From Hirundichthys speculiger (lineage: Eukaryota; Chordata; Actinopteri; Beloniformes; Exocoetidae): a stretch of 64,000 nt of DNA. Position 1 is the stretch's first letter, and every line of letters begins with the position of its first letter. Shown here one piece after another: positions 1 to 13,373 of the stretch. Where the stretch lies: the NCBI GenBank assembly GCA_018398805.1, contig JAGFBZ010000814.1, forward strand, positions 1,364,001 through 1,428,000. The letters run 5' to 3'. A program made the translations under genes and the position numbers. The notes under the pieces were generated by a model. It had not been told where the DNA came from. It searched no databases and worked only from the letters and a program-made list of their open reading frames with translations.

Positions 1-518
1 AGAGCTACATTGCATGAAAGAGGACAAATTTACCTACACTTTGATGTATAAATGATGTCTGTGGAGTTAAAGCTCTAGCCTCAAGAACAGTTTAAAGATA
101 ATTTCTTTTGTCATAATTTTGAAGCCTCTCCACTCTTGCAGTTTGTCAGTTACACTCTGAGGCAGAAACATTTCATCATTGGAAATACATAGGAAGATCT
201 GAAAAGATGAATACTACAAAGTATAGCGAAGTTAGCGACCAAGAAATATACAGAAGAATAATGAGAGAATCTCAACAGTGTGGATGTTTTATGCTTTATA
301 TTCACACAATAATCAGTTGTATTAATCAAGCTAACAAGAAAAATACACAAATTGAAAGATATCTCTTAACAGTCAGGCATTAATTAACTAGGCATAGAAA
401 TCTAAAGGAAAACAAAACTAGATTAAACCTACTTATTTTTAGCTAGATTAAATGAAATATAAACAAATTAAGAATGTGTGTAGATACAGCAGCAGTGAAG
501 CTGAAGCCCTTGTGTGGT
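1..518 (-). other. Probable tmem230 3' UTR and downstream DNA
   Basis: AT-rich sequence just downstream of the tmem230 stop codon. No other coding signal is seen. No clear AATAAA on the minus strand was identified, so the transcript end is not placed. Confidence 0.4.
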
Positions 519-2958
519 TCAGTCATCAAAGTCTGGAATGTCATCATAGGAGTAGCCTGGATAGCCCTTTGATGCATAGTAAGCTATCCGCAGGTGGTAA
601 ATTCCAGGAAGGAAGACAAGGATCCCAATGATAAGTACAGGTACTGTTCGGTCTGAGTGCTGAGAGAATAAAAATATTTATTCATTCAAAATTTAATAAG
701 GATATTACCAAATTACATATTCCCCATTGTGGGGCAAATAAAAGGTTTTCTTCTTCAAATACACTTTAAAATATATCTGCAGAAAAACAATACTTACAGT
801 GACTTCAAAATATCCAGCCAAGAGAAGAGAGCCAATGATGATTAAGAGCGAGCCGATTAAGAAGAGCACTGTGGCAAGTGCAATAGCTTTGTATGGGACT
901 TTAGGTGGGCTCTTTTTAAACTGGAGAAAGAAGGAAATATATATATTTTAAAAATGTCCTGAGACACAATTACACAGGGTAAGGTGATCTGGCTCAAAAT
1001 ACAATTAAACTTCTTGGATAAGTAAAAGCAGTAGTAGTAGTAATAGTAGATCTGTGACCGCTGGACAGAAACTTTCTATCAGTGACAGATAAAATTACAA
1101 GCCATGTGATGTGATGTTACATTGTAGACTTCAAGTCATCAGAATAGCAGTCTGTGGAGCTACTGCTACAACCATTCCCAAACCTGTTATGGCAAACTTA
1201 AATTTATAAGGAAAAAATGATTCTTTCAGGAATGCGCTGGCTGAAGCTGGCAGCTTGTCTCAACAGCTCGTCCATTCTTTGCACTATATTTGGTGTTTTT
1301 GACAGTTTTTTAATCAACTGCTGATGGATATTACTGTGGAGAGAAGAGTTTATTTAAGAGAAGAACTTGTTTTATTGAAACGAAGTCAAATCTTGGAGTA
1401 TATCATCCTATTCCAGCTGAGATTAAGAAGAGTTTTCATGGTTGTCGTGTTGGTGCAAAGGTGAAGGCCAGAAAATGGAGATACAAGCCGTTTCTGCCAT
1501 CAGGCATCATGGGAAATGTTAACCAACAAGAGTGATGAACTAAAGATACTGGTGAAGAGTCAGAAAGTGTACCGTGAGTGCAGCGTTTATGTGTTTTACT
1601 GAAACCTGATTGAATCAAAACATCTCAGACTATTGTGGATCTACCTGGATTCACCCACATACGGTCAGACAGAGTTGCTAAAGCTAGTGGCAAGAAGAAA
1701 GGAGGGGGACTGGCTTTATTTGTGAACCAGAGATGGTGTAATCCTGCACATGTAACTGTCAAGGAGCAGATGTGTTATCCAGATATTGAATTATTGGAAG
1801 TTGGATTGCGACCATACTATCTACCAAGATAATTCAATCATTTAATAGCATGTGACATACTACATGAGGGTGTTGCAAACACCCAGATGCTTATAATGAT
1901 ATCAGGTGATTTCAATCATGTCACTGTATCTTTCCACCTGCCTGGTTTTACAGTTTGTTAATTGTGCTACCAGAGAAAAGAAAACCCTTGATCTGCTGTT
2001 TGCCAATGTCAAAGACGCTTACAGAGCTACTGCCTTACCACCACTTTTTTGGTGTATGTGTATATGTGTATATATATATCTAATCTAATCATATCATTAT
2101 AAGGTCTAACACTTTGGTATATATAACCTCAAATTAAAAAGAACACATGAAATATTAAGGTTTGCCATTATTTGACAAGAACTAATGCAGAATCAATTGA
2201 CAACAGACAAACGACAGCAATAATAATAATATTGCTGTAATATTATTATTATTGCTGTCGTTTGTCTGTTGTTGAAAAAAAAAAAGAGCCCTTGTTACAG
2301 TGTTGAATTTTCCTTTATGGGATAAATAAAGTATTTTTCATTTTCATTTCATTTCATTTCAATTATCAAAAATCTGATTCAGTAGAACCACCATTTAGCA
2401 GTAATCGTTTTCTTTGTGTGTGTGTGAACCTCTCTTCTTTACAATATTGCTTTTGATCATTGAGGTTTTCTGACACTTTTTAATGACCTGCCAGTTTTTC
2501 TATCAGGTTGAGGTTTGGACTACATTTACCGGTGTGCTTGAGATCACTGTACTTTAGTATGACCCAGTTTCAGTCACTGGTGTGGTCCCATCAGTTCTGA
2601 CACAAAAATACTTTGCATACATTAGAGTTAATGGTTAAAGATTGCAAGGTTACTAAAAATAGTCCAAAATCGCCACCCTCCACGATCACGTGGCCCAGTA
2701 TCTCCAGTTTGATCTCGTCTGTCCAAAGGACAAGAGCTGGTAGATAATACATTTAAATAGGTAGAGAATATACTGTGAAGACTGAGGAACCATGGCTGGA
2801 GTTTATCTCTCCCAACAAAAAAGTATCAAAGTGGCATCTTAACATCGAGCATTCTGTCTTACCTGTAAATCAATGTATCCATCATCGTCAGTGGCTAACC
2901 TTGAGTATCTAACTTTGCTGTTAGGAACATCGTGCGACACAATATTTCGAGCAGGCAT
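519..2958 (-). CDS. tmem230: Transmembrane protein 230, complete, 3 coding exons
   Basis: Coding exons on the minus strand are 2863-2958, 798-920 and 519-659 (32+41+47 codons), giving 120 residues, the length of the short human form. All introns are phase 0 with GT-AG borders. The protein starts [12 protein letters not shown], has a [15 protein letters not shown] segment before the first membrane helix (about residues 44-66), a second helix (about 80-102) and ends [12 protein letters not shown], the family's hallmark C-terminus. TMEM230 is a two-pass protein of endosomal, Golgi-derived and synaptic vesicles involved in Rab-dependent trafficking (family knowledge). The second intron (921-2862) has taken in a decayed LINE and a hairpin. 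Identification is by recalled similarity and is very firm; which fish paralogue (a or b) cannot be told. Confidence 0.96.
1375..2065 (+). mobile_element. Decayed LINE fragment (endonuclease region) in tmem230 intron 2
   Basis: The plus strand reads as a broken LINE ORF2 start. A basic linker with [12 protein letters not shown] is followed by a degraded stretch, then [30 protein letters not shown], and then a frameshifted SGDFNHV and a [16 protein letters not shown] stretch. These match the apurinic endonuclease domain of fish non-LTR retrotransposons. Several stops and frameshifts show it is dead. It lies antisense to tmem230. The family name is not certain. Confidence 0.75.
2200..2272. repeat. 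Perfect 34-bp inverted repeat with 5-nt loop
   Basis: Arm 2200-2233 (acaacagacaaacgacagca, then an AAT-rich part) is the exact reverse complement of 2239-2272, with loop gctgt at 2234-2238. The transcript of either strand would fold into a long uninterrupted hairpin. It lies inside tmem230 intron 2 between the two LINE remnants. Confidence 0.95.
2288..2362 (+). mobile_element. LINE 3' tail
   Basis: The sequence around 2312-2332 (tcctttatgggataaataaa) followed by a degenerate (CATTT)n tail resembles the 3' end of fish LINEs, which often read 'ggataaataaagt' before a short tandem repeat. With the endonuclease fragment upstream it suggests one insertion that lost its reverse-transcriptase region. 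Confidence 0.5.
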
Positions 2959-3231
2959 TTTCCTCAACTGCTCGGGAGTTAGCTAGCAGTTTGTTGTGTT
3001 TCTGATTCAGAGGCAGCACAATTACAGGAGCGTCAACGACGCTTCAGGCATCCTGCGGATCACCTAACAAGCTGTCATTATTAAGAATAGGTGAAATAAA
3101 ATATCATGCCTGAGCCAAGTTAAGGCAGTAACAATTTAGAGGGAAAAAAAATCACGTTTCGAGCAAAGATAACGGCAGGGATTTTGTTTACTCCAGTGTC
3201 TTCCGCGTTGTCAATGCGCAGCTATCGGCTT

Positions 3232-3243
3232 TGCGCAAGCGCC
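3232..3243. promoter_or_regulatory. NRF1-like GC palindrome upstream of tmem230
   Basis: tgcgcaagcgcc lies 274 bp upstream of the tmem230 start codon. It resembles the NRF1 consensus (YGCGCAKGCGCR) with a mismatch at the K position. It sits in a locally CpG-containing stretch (3170-3250), so it fits a housekeeping promoter. Motif match only. Confidence 0.4.
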
Positions 3244-4481
3244 AACGTCATTATTGATCCACTCTAATCGGGATTCGTCCAAATATTTCATGTTAAATGT
3301 TAGATTTACAATTAAATCTTAAATATATATTTAACCTAATTACAAATAGTTATTTTTCGTCGACTAATTTTTAATCTAAGAAACTATCTTCCACCTGGTG
3401 CATTGCACTACCTCATTTGATCCACAAGGGGGCGTTAGTAGAGTCTTATTAAAATGACCAGGTCACGACAGCAAGCTGCTCTGTGACACTCTGGTGTCAA
3501 TATTCATCTTCTTGTGTGGATGCTCATCTTCTGAGGCGTCTCCCCAGGACAACTTTGTAATTACACGGTGTTCTCTGAAGATACAGTTACTCAGTTACTG
3601 TCTAGCCTGCTGGGGTTTTTTTTTTAAAATGCAATTTCATGAAACAGTAGCTGAGGCACAGTCCACAGGCTGTTTTTAGCCACATATATCTAATCCTCTA
3701 CATCACACACAGTATTTGTTTCATATACTAGAAGTAGAATTTTAAACAAATATGAACCAAGAGAATTCATATAGTCCATTTAATGCAAATTCTATCATAT
3801 TCAAAATTATGCAACAAGTAAGCAGTTTTTCTTCATAAAGGACACAGCAATATCTCTGTTTGATTTCTGTTATCCATTAAGTCAGATTAAACTTATGATT
3901 CACTCATAACAAATGCTAAATCTAATTGTTTTTTTGATTAAGTACACTGAAGTTATGTGATTTCAGATGTGAGAAAGGTGGATTCAGTTTGTGTGTACAA
4001 CATTGTAGCCAGGTATTGTCAATCTCACTGGTCATGCAGAGTAATAACACATAAAAAGTACCATCTGACAGCTCCCTTGATATGAATATTTAAATCTGGG
4101 CTTTCATTGGACAAATATAAACTCCCCTTTAGGCTGAATGAGTCACAAGTAATCATAAGCACTCTAACTGGCCTTGAATGCAAGCTGCATTGTTATGGTT
4201 TAAAGCTGAACTATTGATCTTGAGGTGGATGAAAGCCCTAAAACAATTCATTCGTTTCATATCCCTGCTGTTTTGCAATCCACACATAACATATTGTCAT
4301 CTCTCACAGTGTTCACTGGCTCATCTTGTTCAGTTTTTGAAGCACATTTAGAGATATAGATGACAAAATATCTGTATATAATTTGTACAACTTGGTTTCA
4401 TCTTTGTGTTGGGCAGATTAAGAACAAGTATTTTCCTTTAAAATCAGATATTGAACAAATTTGATTACACAGAGTCAGACC

Positions 4482-4592
4482 TGTCCAGGCTGTACCCCTG
4501 CCTTTTGCTCTAAGAGACCTGGGATAGGCTCCAGCAGATCCCCATGACCCTGCACAGGACTAAACAGGTATGGATAATGGATGGATGGATAT
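4482..4592 (+). repeat. Dispersed fish repeat, copy 1 (ATGGATGG tail)
   Basis: Contains 'gggataggctccagcagatc', 'accctgcacagg' and ends in a GGAT tandem tail. This is a very common fish interspersed repeat. Other copies in the window: 12450-12584 (+), 14898-14962 (-), 17224-17355 (-), 23822-23892 (-) and 57411-57545 (-). Confidence 0.75.
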
Positions 4593-6299
4593 ACAGAGTC
4601 ATATGCGAGCCCTCTATTCTTCTGTAAATATTTGTTTATGCAAACATTTTGGATCTATGATGAACACTTCACTGTCAATGACAATAACAAAGGTAGAATT
4701 GACTCTTTGCTCTGTGTTTGTATGTTGACGCGACTCTCTAGTAAAGGCAGCATCACTGGTGGGTCTCCCTTTGTATGCCACAATAATTTGCATTTTATCT
4801 GTTCTGCCTCCTCCTTGGATGTTCAATACCTACCCAAGGACACTGCAGGAGCTGCTTACCCCCACTCAGTCTGAATTTAGAAACATGGCATTTAATTTGT
4901 CTGTTCCATGGCCAATCTGCAAGACCAGATAAATTTACAATTACTTTTCATTCATAAATTCAATACAAATGGGCTCAGAGTGGCACCAACAATATATCTG
5001 TAACATTACTACCTCTTCTATTTATTTTTCCAGACATTACTTCATCCATTGTCTAGATGTCTTGTCTGTCCTTTTGCTGAAATGCTTGCGACCTTCGTGA
5101 TTTCAGTCAGATTTCCTTGTAAATGATTGTGTGTTTGCGCAGTAGCTTCCCCCTTACAACTCCTAAGTACGACACTAAAGAGGGTCATGAATATGCCCTG
5201 TTCATAGTGGACTTAATTAGGTTAGTTGTCATTACAGCAAGTGCACATAGGACCATGCCTGGGGCCTAATAAAAGCCTCAAGCATTATGCCAATTGAATA
5301 TCGTGCATTTCCCTCTGGTTCAGTTTTTCTAGTTGAATATACATCAGGTTTCAGAAATGACTGAATGTGGGATATGGACCTCTGAAGATGCTGTCCTGAA
5401 TATTCCTGGAATGTTATAAACTGGTCAGTTTCCACTTCACCAATCAGGAATAAAGATGAGCAAAGCATCCTCAAAAAGAGTAAAGCTTAATGTAAAACGT
5501 TTACAGCTAAACACTGTAATCTCAGAAATGGGTGTATTATATGCATCAGAATGGCGTAAAATCTCTTTTTAATGACTCTTTTTGCTTCAGTGAACAGTAA
5601 GACTAAAGTAGAAAGATCCATTTTCTATGGAGATACCATGTGAATGTTGAGAGCTGAATGGTTTCCCCTAATTCTGTTGAAGAAACTGACTTCTTAACAG
5701 AAATAGCTTAACATCTAAAAGGCGTAAAATGGAAGAATTGTAAGATGGCAAACATTTTTAGATAACAGAAAACTTGAAATGTCTTTGAAGAGGTTAAAAA
5801 GCCTGATAGCTTTTGTATTGTTGTCATAAACTGAACAAAGACACAGTTGCCTGTAGGTAAAAGTGGAAACTGAGTGATTTCAACATGGGGCAGGATGGTA
5901 TTGTGTAATTTTTGGCTCGTAATTAGCGGCTAACACACTAACAACAACAAAACAAAAAGTCTGGTTTTCTCTGCATGGAACGAGCACTTTATTCTGGCAC
6001 TGCAGGAAGTTGTAATATCACACAGGTTGTATTGTTCGGCTCCTGTCGGTTAACAGAGAATGTAAATTTATACACGCTGAGCTACTGTTTATGCTCACTC
6101 CACTTTTCATCTAACCCCATTTTCTTCTGCCGTCCCATGACACACACTACATTACCCATAAGACCACATCATTACCCATAAGGTTACCTTCTTAAAGGGG
6201 CCAGGCTGGCTCACAGCATTTCTTCACTGTGAGAAAACGCGCACAACATCCTGTGATGTTTCTGTGATTTAAAAAAATTTTTTTTAATTATATTATATA

Positions 6300-6368
6300 T
6301 TTGTTGAAAAATCCACGAATAACTAAAACCGCGGAACTTAAACCGCGAATTGGTAAGGGATCACTGTA
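6300..6368 (-). mobile_element. Pogo/Tigger-like terminal sequence (fragment)
   Basis: Read on the minus strand it begins 'tacagtgatcccttaccaat' and continues with repeated 'ttcgcggtt..ttccgcggtt', typical of pogo-group (Tc1/mariner superfamily) element ends. The opposite end was not located, so the element is partial or its boundary is unseen. Confidence 0.45.
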
Positions 6369-8051
6369 CTGTGTTTAAAAAATCAGCCTCAGTCGCTCCC
6401 TGGCTTCAAGAACATGATGATGACATGACACAGGATGCAGTTGTTTCAGTCATGCAGTTCCCTGGGAAATAAATGGAAGTTATTTTGAAGTAGAGGATGA
6501 TGTCAGCTGTCTCCATTTATCGCCAGTCATGTCTGAAATGTGCATGCATTACTCTTTTTATTTCTCTCAGGACTTTGTCAGAGTCAGAGTTGCAAAGATG
6601 AAATCTTTTGATGGCAATTAAGGTGAATGTCACTGTAAATGCCAGCATCAGTGTGAATGCTCAGCGCAGGTTTGTTGCCTTTGTGATGAGAGATTGCGTA
6701 TTCCAGTGCACAGATATTGATTTCAGTATGTTTCAAACTCAGCAGCCTGACTGCCTGGCTGCATGTGCAACTCAGGCAAAGTATAATTACTTTTCCAACA
6801 GACAGCGCAACACGCTCTAACAAGGTCCAAATGCACAGAAATCAGTAAGCACGGAAGAAACGCGTGTATTGTTTCATTGCTTTTTTATTTTAATCATTTT
6901 TTAAGAGTGGACATTTCACTGGCTTGTTTTTAATGCACAACAAAATTATTACACAATTATACTACGTGTCTAGGAAGTGGTTTTCTAAAGACACTAAAAT
7001 GACAGACTTAATCTTCTTAAATGCTAAGATAATTGCAGTTTAAATGGCTATGAAGACTGCTTGTGGATTTTAAAGAAGCTCTATCTGTGACATTGGCTTG
7101 ATTAACTTTATCAATTTTATTTGTGCACACTAAAAAAAAAGAAATTTACAAATAAGCTAGTCTGCGCCTTTTGCTGTGTCTGTACTTTAAGAGGAGTTGA
7201 GAGGAGTGCTTGTGATTTTGCTTTTGACATGACAAAGTCAATGTTTTTCCCCAGGATACAACAGCAGGTAAAAAGACCGGTACTCTAAGATGAAAGTCTC
7301 ATCAATGATTGAGCACAGAAGCTGTTCTCTTAAACGTCAACAGTTTACCTCACAGATGGCCTTAACATCTCGTATTCTAAGCAGGATGCAGCCTCAAGTC
7401 AAGTCTCCGTACCTGCTTGAAAAATATTGGACAGTGGGAAGAAATTGAGCAATCCCCTCAAAATCATAATACAGTTATCCACGTGGGCTTGTTTCAGTGT
7501 TATCTGCTTAAGAAAAAGCAGAACCGCTAAACAACAAGGTACCCATTAAAAACCGACTCCACAAGGTAAATTGCAGTTGCCATCCATATTTTTTTTTGTT
7601 TGTTTTTTTAAGCAACTGTTATTGACTGAGTTGTACAGAACGTCTCTTGGTTGCATGCTGCTTCTTCCCACATCCAAGCACTCATACTCTCTACATGCTG
7701 TATGTTATGATGAAACGTACATATACATCTGAACTCTTTTAATATAATGAACACACTACAATTCCTGGGGCTACGTCACATATTGAATACTGCATAACAT
7801 TTTGGGTGGCATATAAATAAAAACTGCCAGAGTGCTGTTCTAAATCACACTGCAGGACAATTAATACATTTAAGGGAAAAGAAGAGAGAACTTGAATTAA
7901 ATGCTCATACCTTGGACATGAAAAAATGTGCAAGTAGGTCCATAGTGAAATATGTTTCCTAGTCTTACCGCTGTGCGTCATCACAGTGTATTTGAAATAA
8001 AGCAACCAAGATCTGGGTTAAAAATAGGTTATCCGCAGCAAGTAATGGAGG

Positions 8052-8092
8052 TTTTTTTTTTTTTTTTTTTTTTGGGGGGGGGGGGGGGGGGG
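8052..8092. repeat. Homopolymer T-run followed directly by a G-run
   Basis: About 22 T residues run straight into about 18 G residues. A second T-to-G junction of the same form lies at 25483-25542. Confidence 0.9.
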
Positions 8093-9269
8093 TATTGTAT
8101 TTTAGAAATGTGAACTATTTTGTAACATAGTCCCTCCTCTTTCACAGGTTCATAAGCCAACGAAGAATTAAAAAAAAATCTACTTTAATGCCGAAGTATG
8201 TTTTTTGGTTTCATGAAAAACGAGTTGATTCAAAGTTTTGTATGATGTGAAATAAAATGTATCGGCGCGCTCTGCTATGACAAAAATCCTGGATAATGGA
8301 AGACCACTTTCCAGTAAAGAAATGTATCCCCATGGCATCTGGACAAGTAAAGAAAACCTTTTAAGAAGGAAGGCGTATATACAGGTAGCTTGGTCAAAGT
8401 CTCAGGAGATCAAGAGATGCCATTAAGAGCGTATGTGCAGGGTGTTCATTTTAAGCTGTATAGCACCACTAACACTCAAGGGCCTCAATTTTACTAAAAG
8501 ACAGCCAAAACAACCTGACCACCTCCTGAACGACATCATTTGGACAAATGAAACTGACCTTAATAGAATAATTTGAATAGTAGGGACCCTATTCTACAGC
8601 AACACAGCAGTGCCATCAAGGCAAAGCACCTAAAATCTAAGTTGTAAAGGAGACTTATTATGATCTGTTTTAAAAATGTGATACAGTTTCCTGAGGTTTA
8701 TGTCTCATTGGTCAAATACAACGGAGAATCTGCCCAAAAGCTTCTCTTCAGCTATGTGTTCGCAGCTCTGTTCAGTACAATGATTCCACATCACTCCAAT
8801 CTTCTGCCAGGATGTGCCTCTTTTAAAACCAGTGTGTGAGCTTCATACCAACCTCTTTTGAGGTTCAGCAAATGCAGCATGATGTTGGTGGATGTAAAGG
8901 TGTGGAGGCTGGAAAACTCTATTCTGATGTGGCTCTCTGATGTCACAGTAGCAAGTGAATCTGAACGTTTCACTGTGTGAGAACTGTTCAGACCTAAGCT
9001 ACAACAAAGTGACAGGGTTATGTTAGGACCATCACTAACTTTACATTATAAATGCAGCGTTGTCTCCATTTGAAACTTAATTGTTATCCCAGGAATGTAT
9101 TTATATGAAAAGCTATTTGTTTGGGCTCTAATCAAGAGTGTGATACAGACTTTAAAATAAAGAATATTTGTATTTAGTCCAGTGTAATCCAAAGTTTGGC
9201 TGCAATAAAATAGAGAGCGATACTGTTGAGGTTAGTGAAAACATTAGGCCATTCTGGTTTCTTCTTGTG

Positions 9270-9661
9270 GTTTCACAGTCGACAAGGTGAGCGACGACTG
9301 CTTGGAAAAGTCATGCGGGGTCGACAGTGACTGCTATCGATGACGCACGGTGAGTGATGCTGGACGGGAGTGAGGTGATGCGGGGATGGTGAGCTGGAAG
9401 GCGGTGGTGGGGGGGCAATACGGAGGGAAAGTAGCTCGAGAGAGCAGTGAGTGAATTGGTGCTCATCATTATCTGAAGAGGCTCGGAGCACCTGGGGCTG
9501 GGGCGCGCATTATGCAGCTGCGGATGGGAGCGCTCTCCGCGATGAGCGCACTTGGCTGTCTCCTCTCCTCTCCGCCTCGCAGCGCCACTCAGCAATCACA
9601 GCTCCATCCAAACTGTGGCTCTGCCAAGCCGTCGGGATGTGAGAGCCAAAGTCAAAGTTAG
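9270..9661 (+). promoter_or_regulatory. adra1a: Probable adra1a promoter and non-coding first exon
   Basis: A GC/CpG-rich island in AT-rich surroundings (for example ggcgcgcattatgcagctgc near 9501) ends with a strong splice donor: TTAG at 9658-9661, then GTGAGT at 9662. A matching acceptor with a good pyrimidine tract (ccccttttctcttgtag) ends at 13356, 65 nt before the adra1a start codon. I infer a 5' UTR exon joined over a 3.7-kb intron. The transcription start is not visible, and no ORF here is convincing. Confidence 0.45.
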
Positions 9662-11371
9662 GTGAGTCCCGGAAATGTTCATGTCAAGCATTTAAGTGTA
9701 GTGTTCTCCATCTGCTTTCTCTTTGGATTGATCTTATGAGTTTCTTTACTTGTTGTCCACGCTTTCTGTGCTATATACGTTTCAATGGATCTCCGGCAAC
9801 ATGAAGCATTGTTTAATTAATGTTGTGTAGAGGTAGTTAAAATAAAAAACATTGGCTTATTTCTTTATATTTGAACTGAACTTTGGACTAAATGCGTTAA
9901 AGTGGTTTTTCTTTTTTTTTTTTCCTGGTTGGATCTATAGGAATATCAGTCTTTTCAGTCGGGGGAGTTGCCTGAAAATGTTGTAAGGCTCAGTCGCTCT
10001 TATCTGTTATTAGTCGGATTGCTTTTGTTTTCAACTTATTTCAACCTAAATCGTGAAGACGGTGAGAAATGTTTCAGTTAACACTGAAGTTTTTAGATGG
10101 GAGTACAGCAGAAGCTGTGCGGCTGTGAGCTCTCCTTTAAACAAGCTTCGCCTATCTGTCATTTTATTAGGGTGGAATATCAGTAACTGCCAGCTTTAGT
10201 CCAGCACAGAGGCCGCATCTCACAGAGCTGAGACTGACAGGACATGCCACTGAGGTAGCTGAGATTACATCTGAGACTGAGCCAGAATGTTTGTTTTGCC
10301 CTGACCAATTAAAATAACTGCAGACATGTGGAGGCTCCAAGCTGTTCAGCATATCCACACGTTGTTGTGTGTCTGCCTGGAAAACAGCCAAGACACAGTT
10401 TATATCTGTAGATCAGCCAGAGGCAAATACAAGTGCTTATAAATCAAATATCACCTAACATTTTATAAAGTTGATGGCAAATGCCACTGAGTATGGCATG
10501 CATATAACACCAGTCCCTGCAGTGTATACACCTTCCCCCACTGTTGGTGCTTTAGACTGAATCATGCTAGAAACAAGCATAAACTGTGAATTTAAATGGG
10601 TAATCAATCCAAATTCAATCCTGCACTCCTCCGGCTGATATATTTTTTAAAAAATAAAATTAGATGATCATTACAGTCTGTAGTCCCTGAATTTTTTCTT
10701 CATGTTATTTTCACAGAGTAGCCACATTTAATATATTGGTATAATTATATATATCTTTCCTTCGTGGTTCTGCCAACATCTTCATTTTACTATAGAAGCT
10801 GCAATAATAAAGTAGCCTGAAACTGCTTTACTCCTGAGAGGATGCATTGAATTAATATAACTGATGTTATGTGTTGAGTTAATTCAACAAGCTTATTTTC
10901 TTTATTGTAAGACCACATTTTTATGATTGTAGGTTCATTTTACAAATGTAGAAGCAGTTGGTCATCTTTTAAGGCTAGGGAATCTGTGGAGAAAGATGTG
11001 AAAAAAAAATGCTGCAATGAGCTCCAGCGTTGCTGTTTTTGTTAAACATGTAACTCTCATAATTACCCGATGGGCATTATTACCAGCCTCCTTCCTCTGC
11101 TCTGGTGGGTGGGCGAAGCTCTGATGGGCTACTGCATGCGGGCTTTTTGCGCTGTGCCAGCACAGGAGCAAGCCTGAAACAGAAAACTGAGCCAAACATG
11201 CGAAACATATGAGCATGCAGAGGGGAGCTGAGGTTTGTGGGGGCACAGCAGTAAAGGTCAGTCAGTGGTTAATGGTGTGAAGTGGAGCACTGGAGGAAGA
11301 CTTGAGGTGACTGCATAATGCTTTCACTGCTAGATTCCACCATAATGTTGAGCACATAGATCGATACATAC

Positions 11372-11372
<1 letters not shown>

Positions 11373-11434
<62 letters not shown>
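11373..11434. repeat. (GATA)n microsatellite
   Basis: About 15 tandem units of the tetranucleotide, nearly uninterrupted. Confidence 0.97.
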
Positions 11435-11436
<2 letters not shown>

Positions 11437-12449
11437 CAACTTTTAATTTTGTGTTCAGCAAAGCAGCTTAACAAAATCCAAACTTTGTCATGACCACAAT
11501 GGTTTTACGAGTCTCATCTGTTCCATCCTGTCTAATCTGCAGAGCCAAGATTAATTTCACATCTGTTCCAAGTGAAGGAGTTTGCACAACCCTGAGATGT
11601 CGTTCTGCCAGTTCTTGTGGAACAACTTTGGCATGATGACTTTTTAAAAAAAGGAAATAGTGCAGTGTCATCTCTGACCCTGTCAAAGAGGAGAGAAGAA
11701 ACAAGTGGGGTGTCAGTACAGCAGTGATGTGGACTTGAAGTGTCTAGAATATTCTTGTTTTTTTCTGAAATTGTCTGACAACTTAATTGTTAATGTTATC
11801 ATACATTTGGATGTTTTTTTTTTTTTTCAGGACTTTGACCAACCTATTAACACGGTTACATTTCGTGTATTTAATTTTGAGTGATATTCTTTTAAATATA
11901 ATCCTTAGGCATCTCTGACATTGCTGCTTCGATGAAATATGTAAAAAAAGAAGAAAAAAAACATCTATCAACCTTTATCCTGCGAACTGCAGCATTCGTC
12001 CGGTGTTGTCACCAAAAATCTGTCATGGCCCGGGTCAGCCATGACTAAATCCTGAAATAGTCTCTTCTGAGTATGCAAGACCATTCACATATCTATGCAG
12101 ACTTGCGATATATAAATGATGGTCATCTTATCTCAGTGCAAGGTTTTCCCTTCGTACAATATAATAATGTGAGCATTTTGTTGCTCGTTCTAATTGGTTA
12201 TAGCTTTGTTAGCAGATGTCAATCAGTCAAGGCAGTCTCGTTTTTGCCATCGGGCCAGAATATGGATCCAACATTCGTTTGCCCATCTGTTCTCACAAAA
12301 ACCTGTCAATTGTGAATAAGCAGAAAGGTGACGTGAGTGCATCAAATTTTAATTGCACATGGTGCTTCAACCTTAGACCAGCTTTAAATGGCTAAGATGC
12401 TGTGATTGTGTGACACTGAGTGTGAGCGTGCATGATTAAGTGTTTTTTG

Positions 12450-12584
12450 TGCCTCTGCGTGGCCCAGTGATGAACTGGTGCACCATCAGGTGGTGTATCC
12501 CGCATCCCGCCTGATGACAGCTGGGAGAGGCCACACCCTTGTGACCCTGTGCAGGATGAAGCAGGAAAAGAATATGGATGGATT
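12450..12584 (+). repeat. Dispersed fish repeat, copy 2
   Basis: Shows the family order: 'gtggcccagtgatgaactgg', 'cccgcctgatgacagctggg', 'gaccctgtgcagg' and a terminal 'atatggatgga'. Confidence 0.75.
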
Positions 12585-13373
12585 TTGTGATTATACAGGG
12601 GAGGTTGTCCGAGGTAAAGAGGTTTACTCTCAACAGCCTTTATGCTGCGATAAGTAGCACCACAAAACAGCAATGAAACATATTAGGACCTGTGATGGAG
12701 AATGTTGCTCTGTCAACACTCAGACTACACTGGGTTAGCTCAAACCTGTCCAGAGATTTAATTAAGTGACGTTTCTTAATCCAGTCAGTAAAGCTGGGTT
12801 TGTGCTTTACTGTATGCGGTGTCTCTGTCCGCCCTCTCAAGTGAATTCTTCTGTTTCTCTTTCTGAAGGCACTGGATGCTGTCACTGACTGCTGAAGCTG
12901 AATATGCCTCAACGTACAACTGGGACCCACTGGACATTGAGTGCTGCTCACCTCCCACTCTGCCCGAAAAAGGGGTTTCCTTTCCAGCTTTAGATACTAC
13001 AGATTTAAGATTTGGTTCCAAGGCAAATATTTCAGTACACTAAAGAATGGAAAGTGCACACAGCTGTCTATCTTATTTGAAATTTAATAGTGCTTTGTAG
13101 CAGCAGCAGAGCAACCGTTGTGCCATCAGCACCATTTTCAAGATGGATTACCTGCTTTCAACACAGTAGGTTTTATTTGCGTATCTTATACTTCTCTCTC
13201 AGTGTTTCTGCAAGCATCTTGATGCGTTGCAAATACAATGGCTTCACATGCACTAGACATCATCATTCAAATTAAGTTTTGACAAGACTGGTCTAATGTG
13301 ATCATTTCTCTAATGGCTTTTATGAGAATGCCCTGATGTCCCCTTTTCTCTTGTAGAGAAATTAACCAGGTGT

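Larger units (their letters stand above)
3000..9240. other. Intergenic region between tmem230 and adra1a
   Basis: No coding exon recognised. It holds a dispersed-repeat copy at 4482-4592, a pogo-like element end at 6300-6368, and a T-run/G-run at 8052-8092. The short ORFs here lack codon bias or recognisable motifs. Confidence 0.6.
9662..13356 (+). other. adra1a intron 1 (inferred)
   Basis: AT-rich sequence with a GATA microsatellite (11373-11434) and a dispersed repeat (12450-12584). No coding exon recognised. Confidence 0.4.

Noticed and set aside
9273..9642. Overlapping short ORFs in the adra1a promoter region
   Set aside because: CpG-rich leader DNA with few stops; no conserved motif and frames overlap on both strands.
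11373..11434. CRISPR-like array
   Set aside because: Plain tetranucleotide microsatellite without spacers, in a vertebrate genome.
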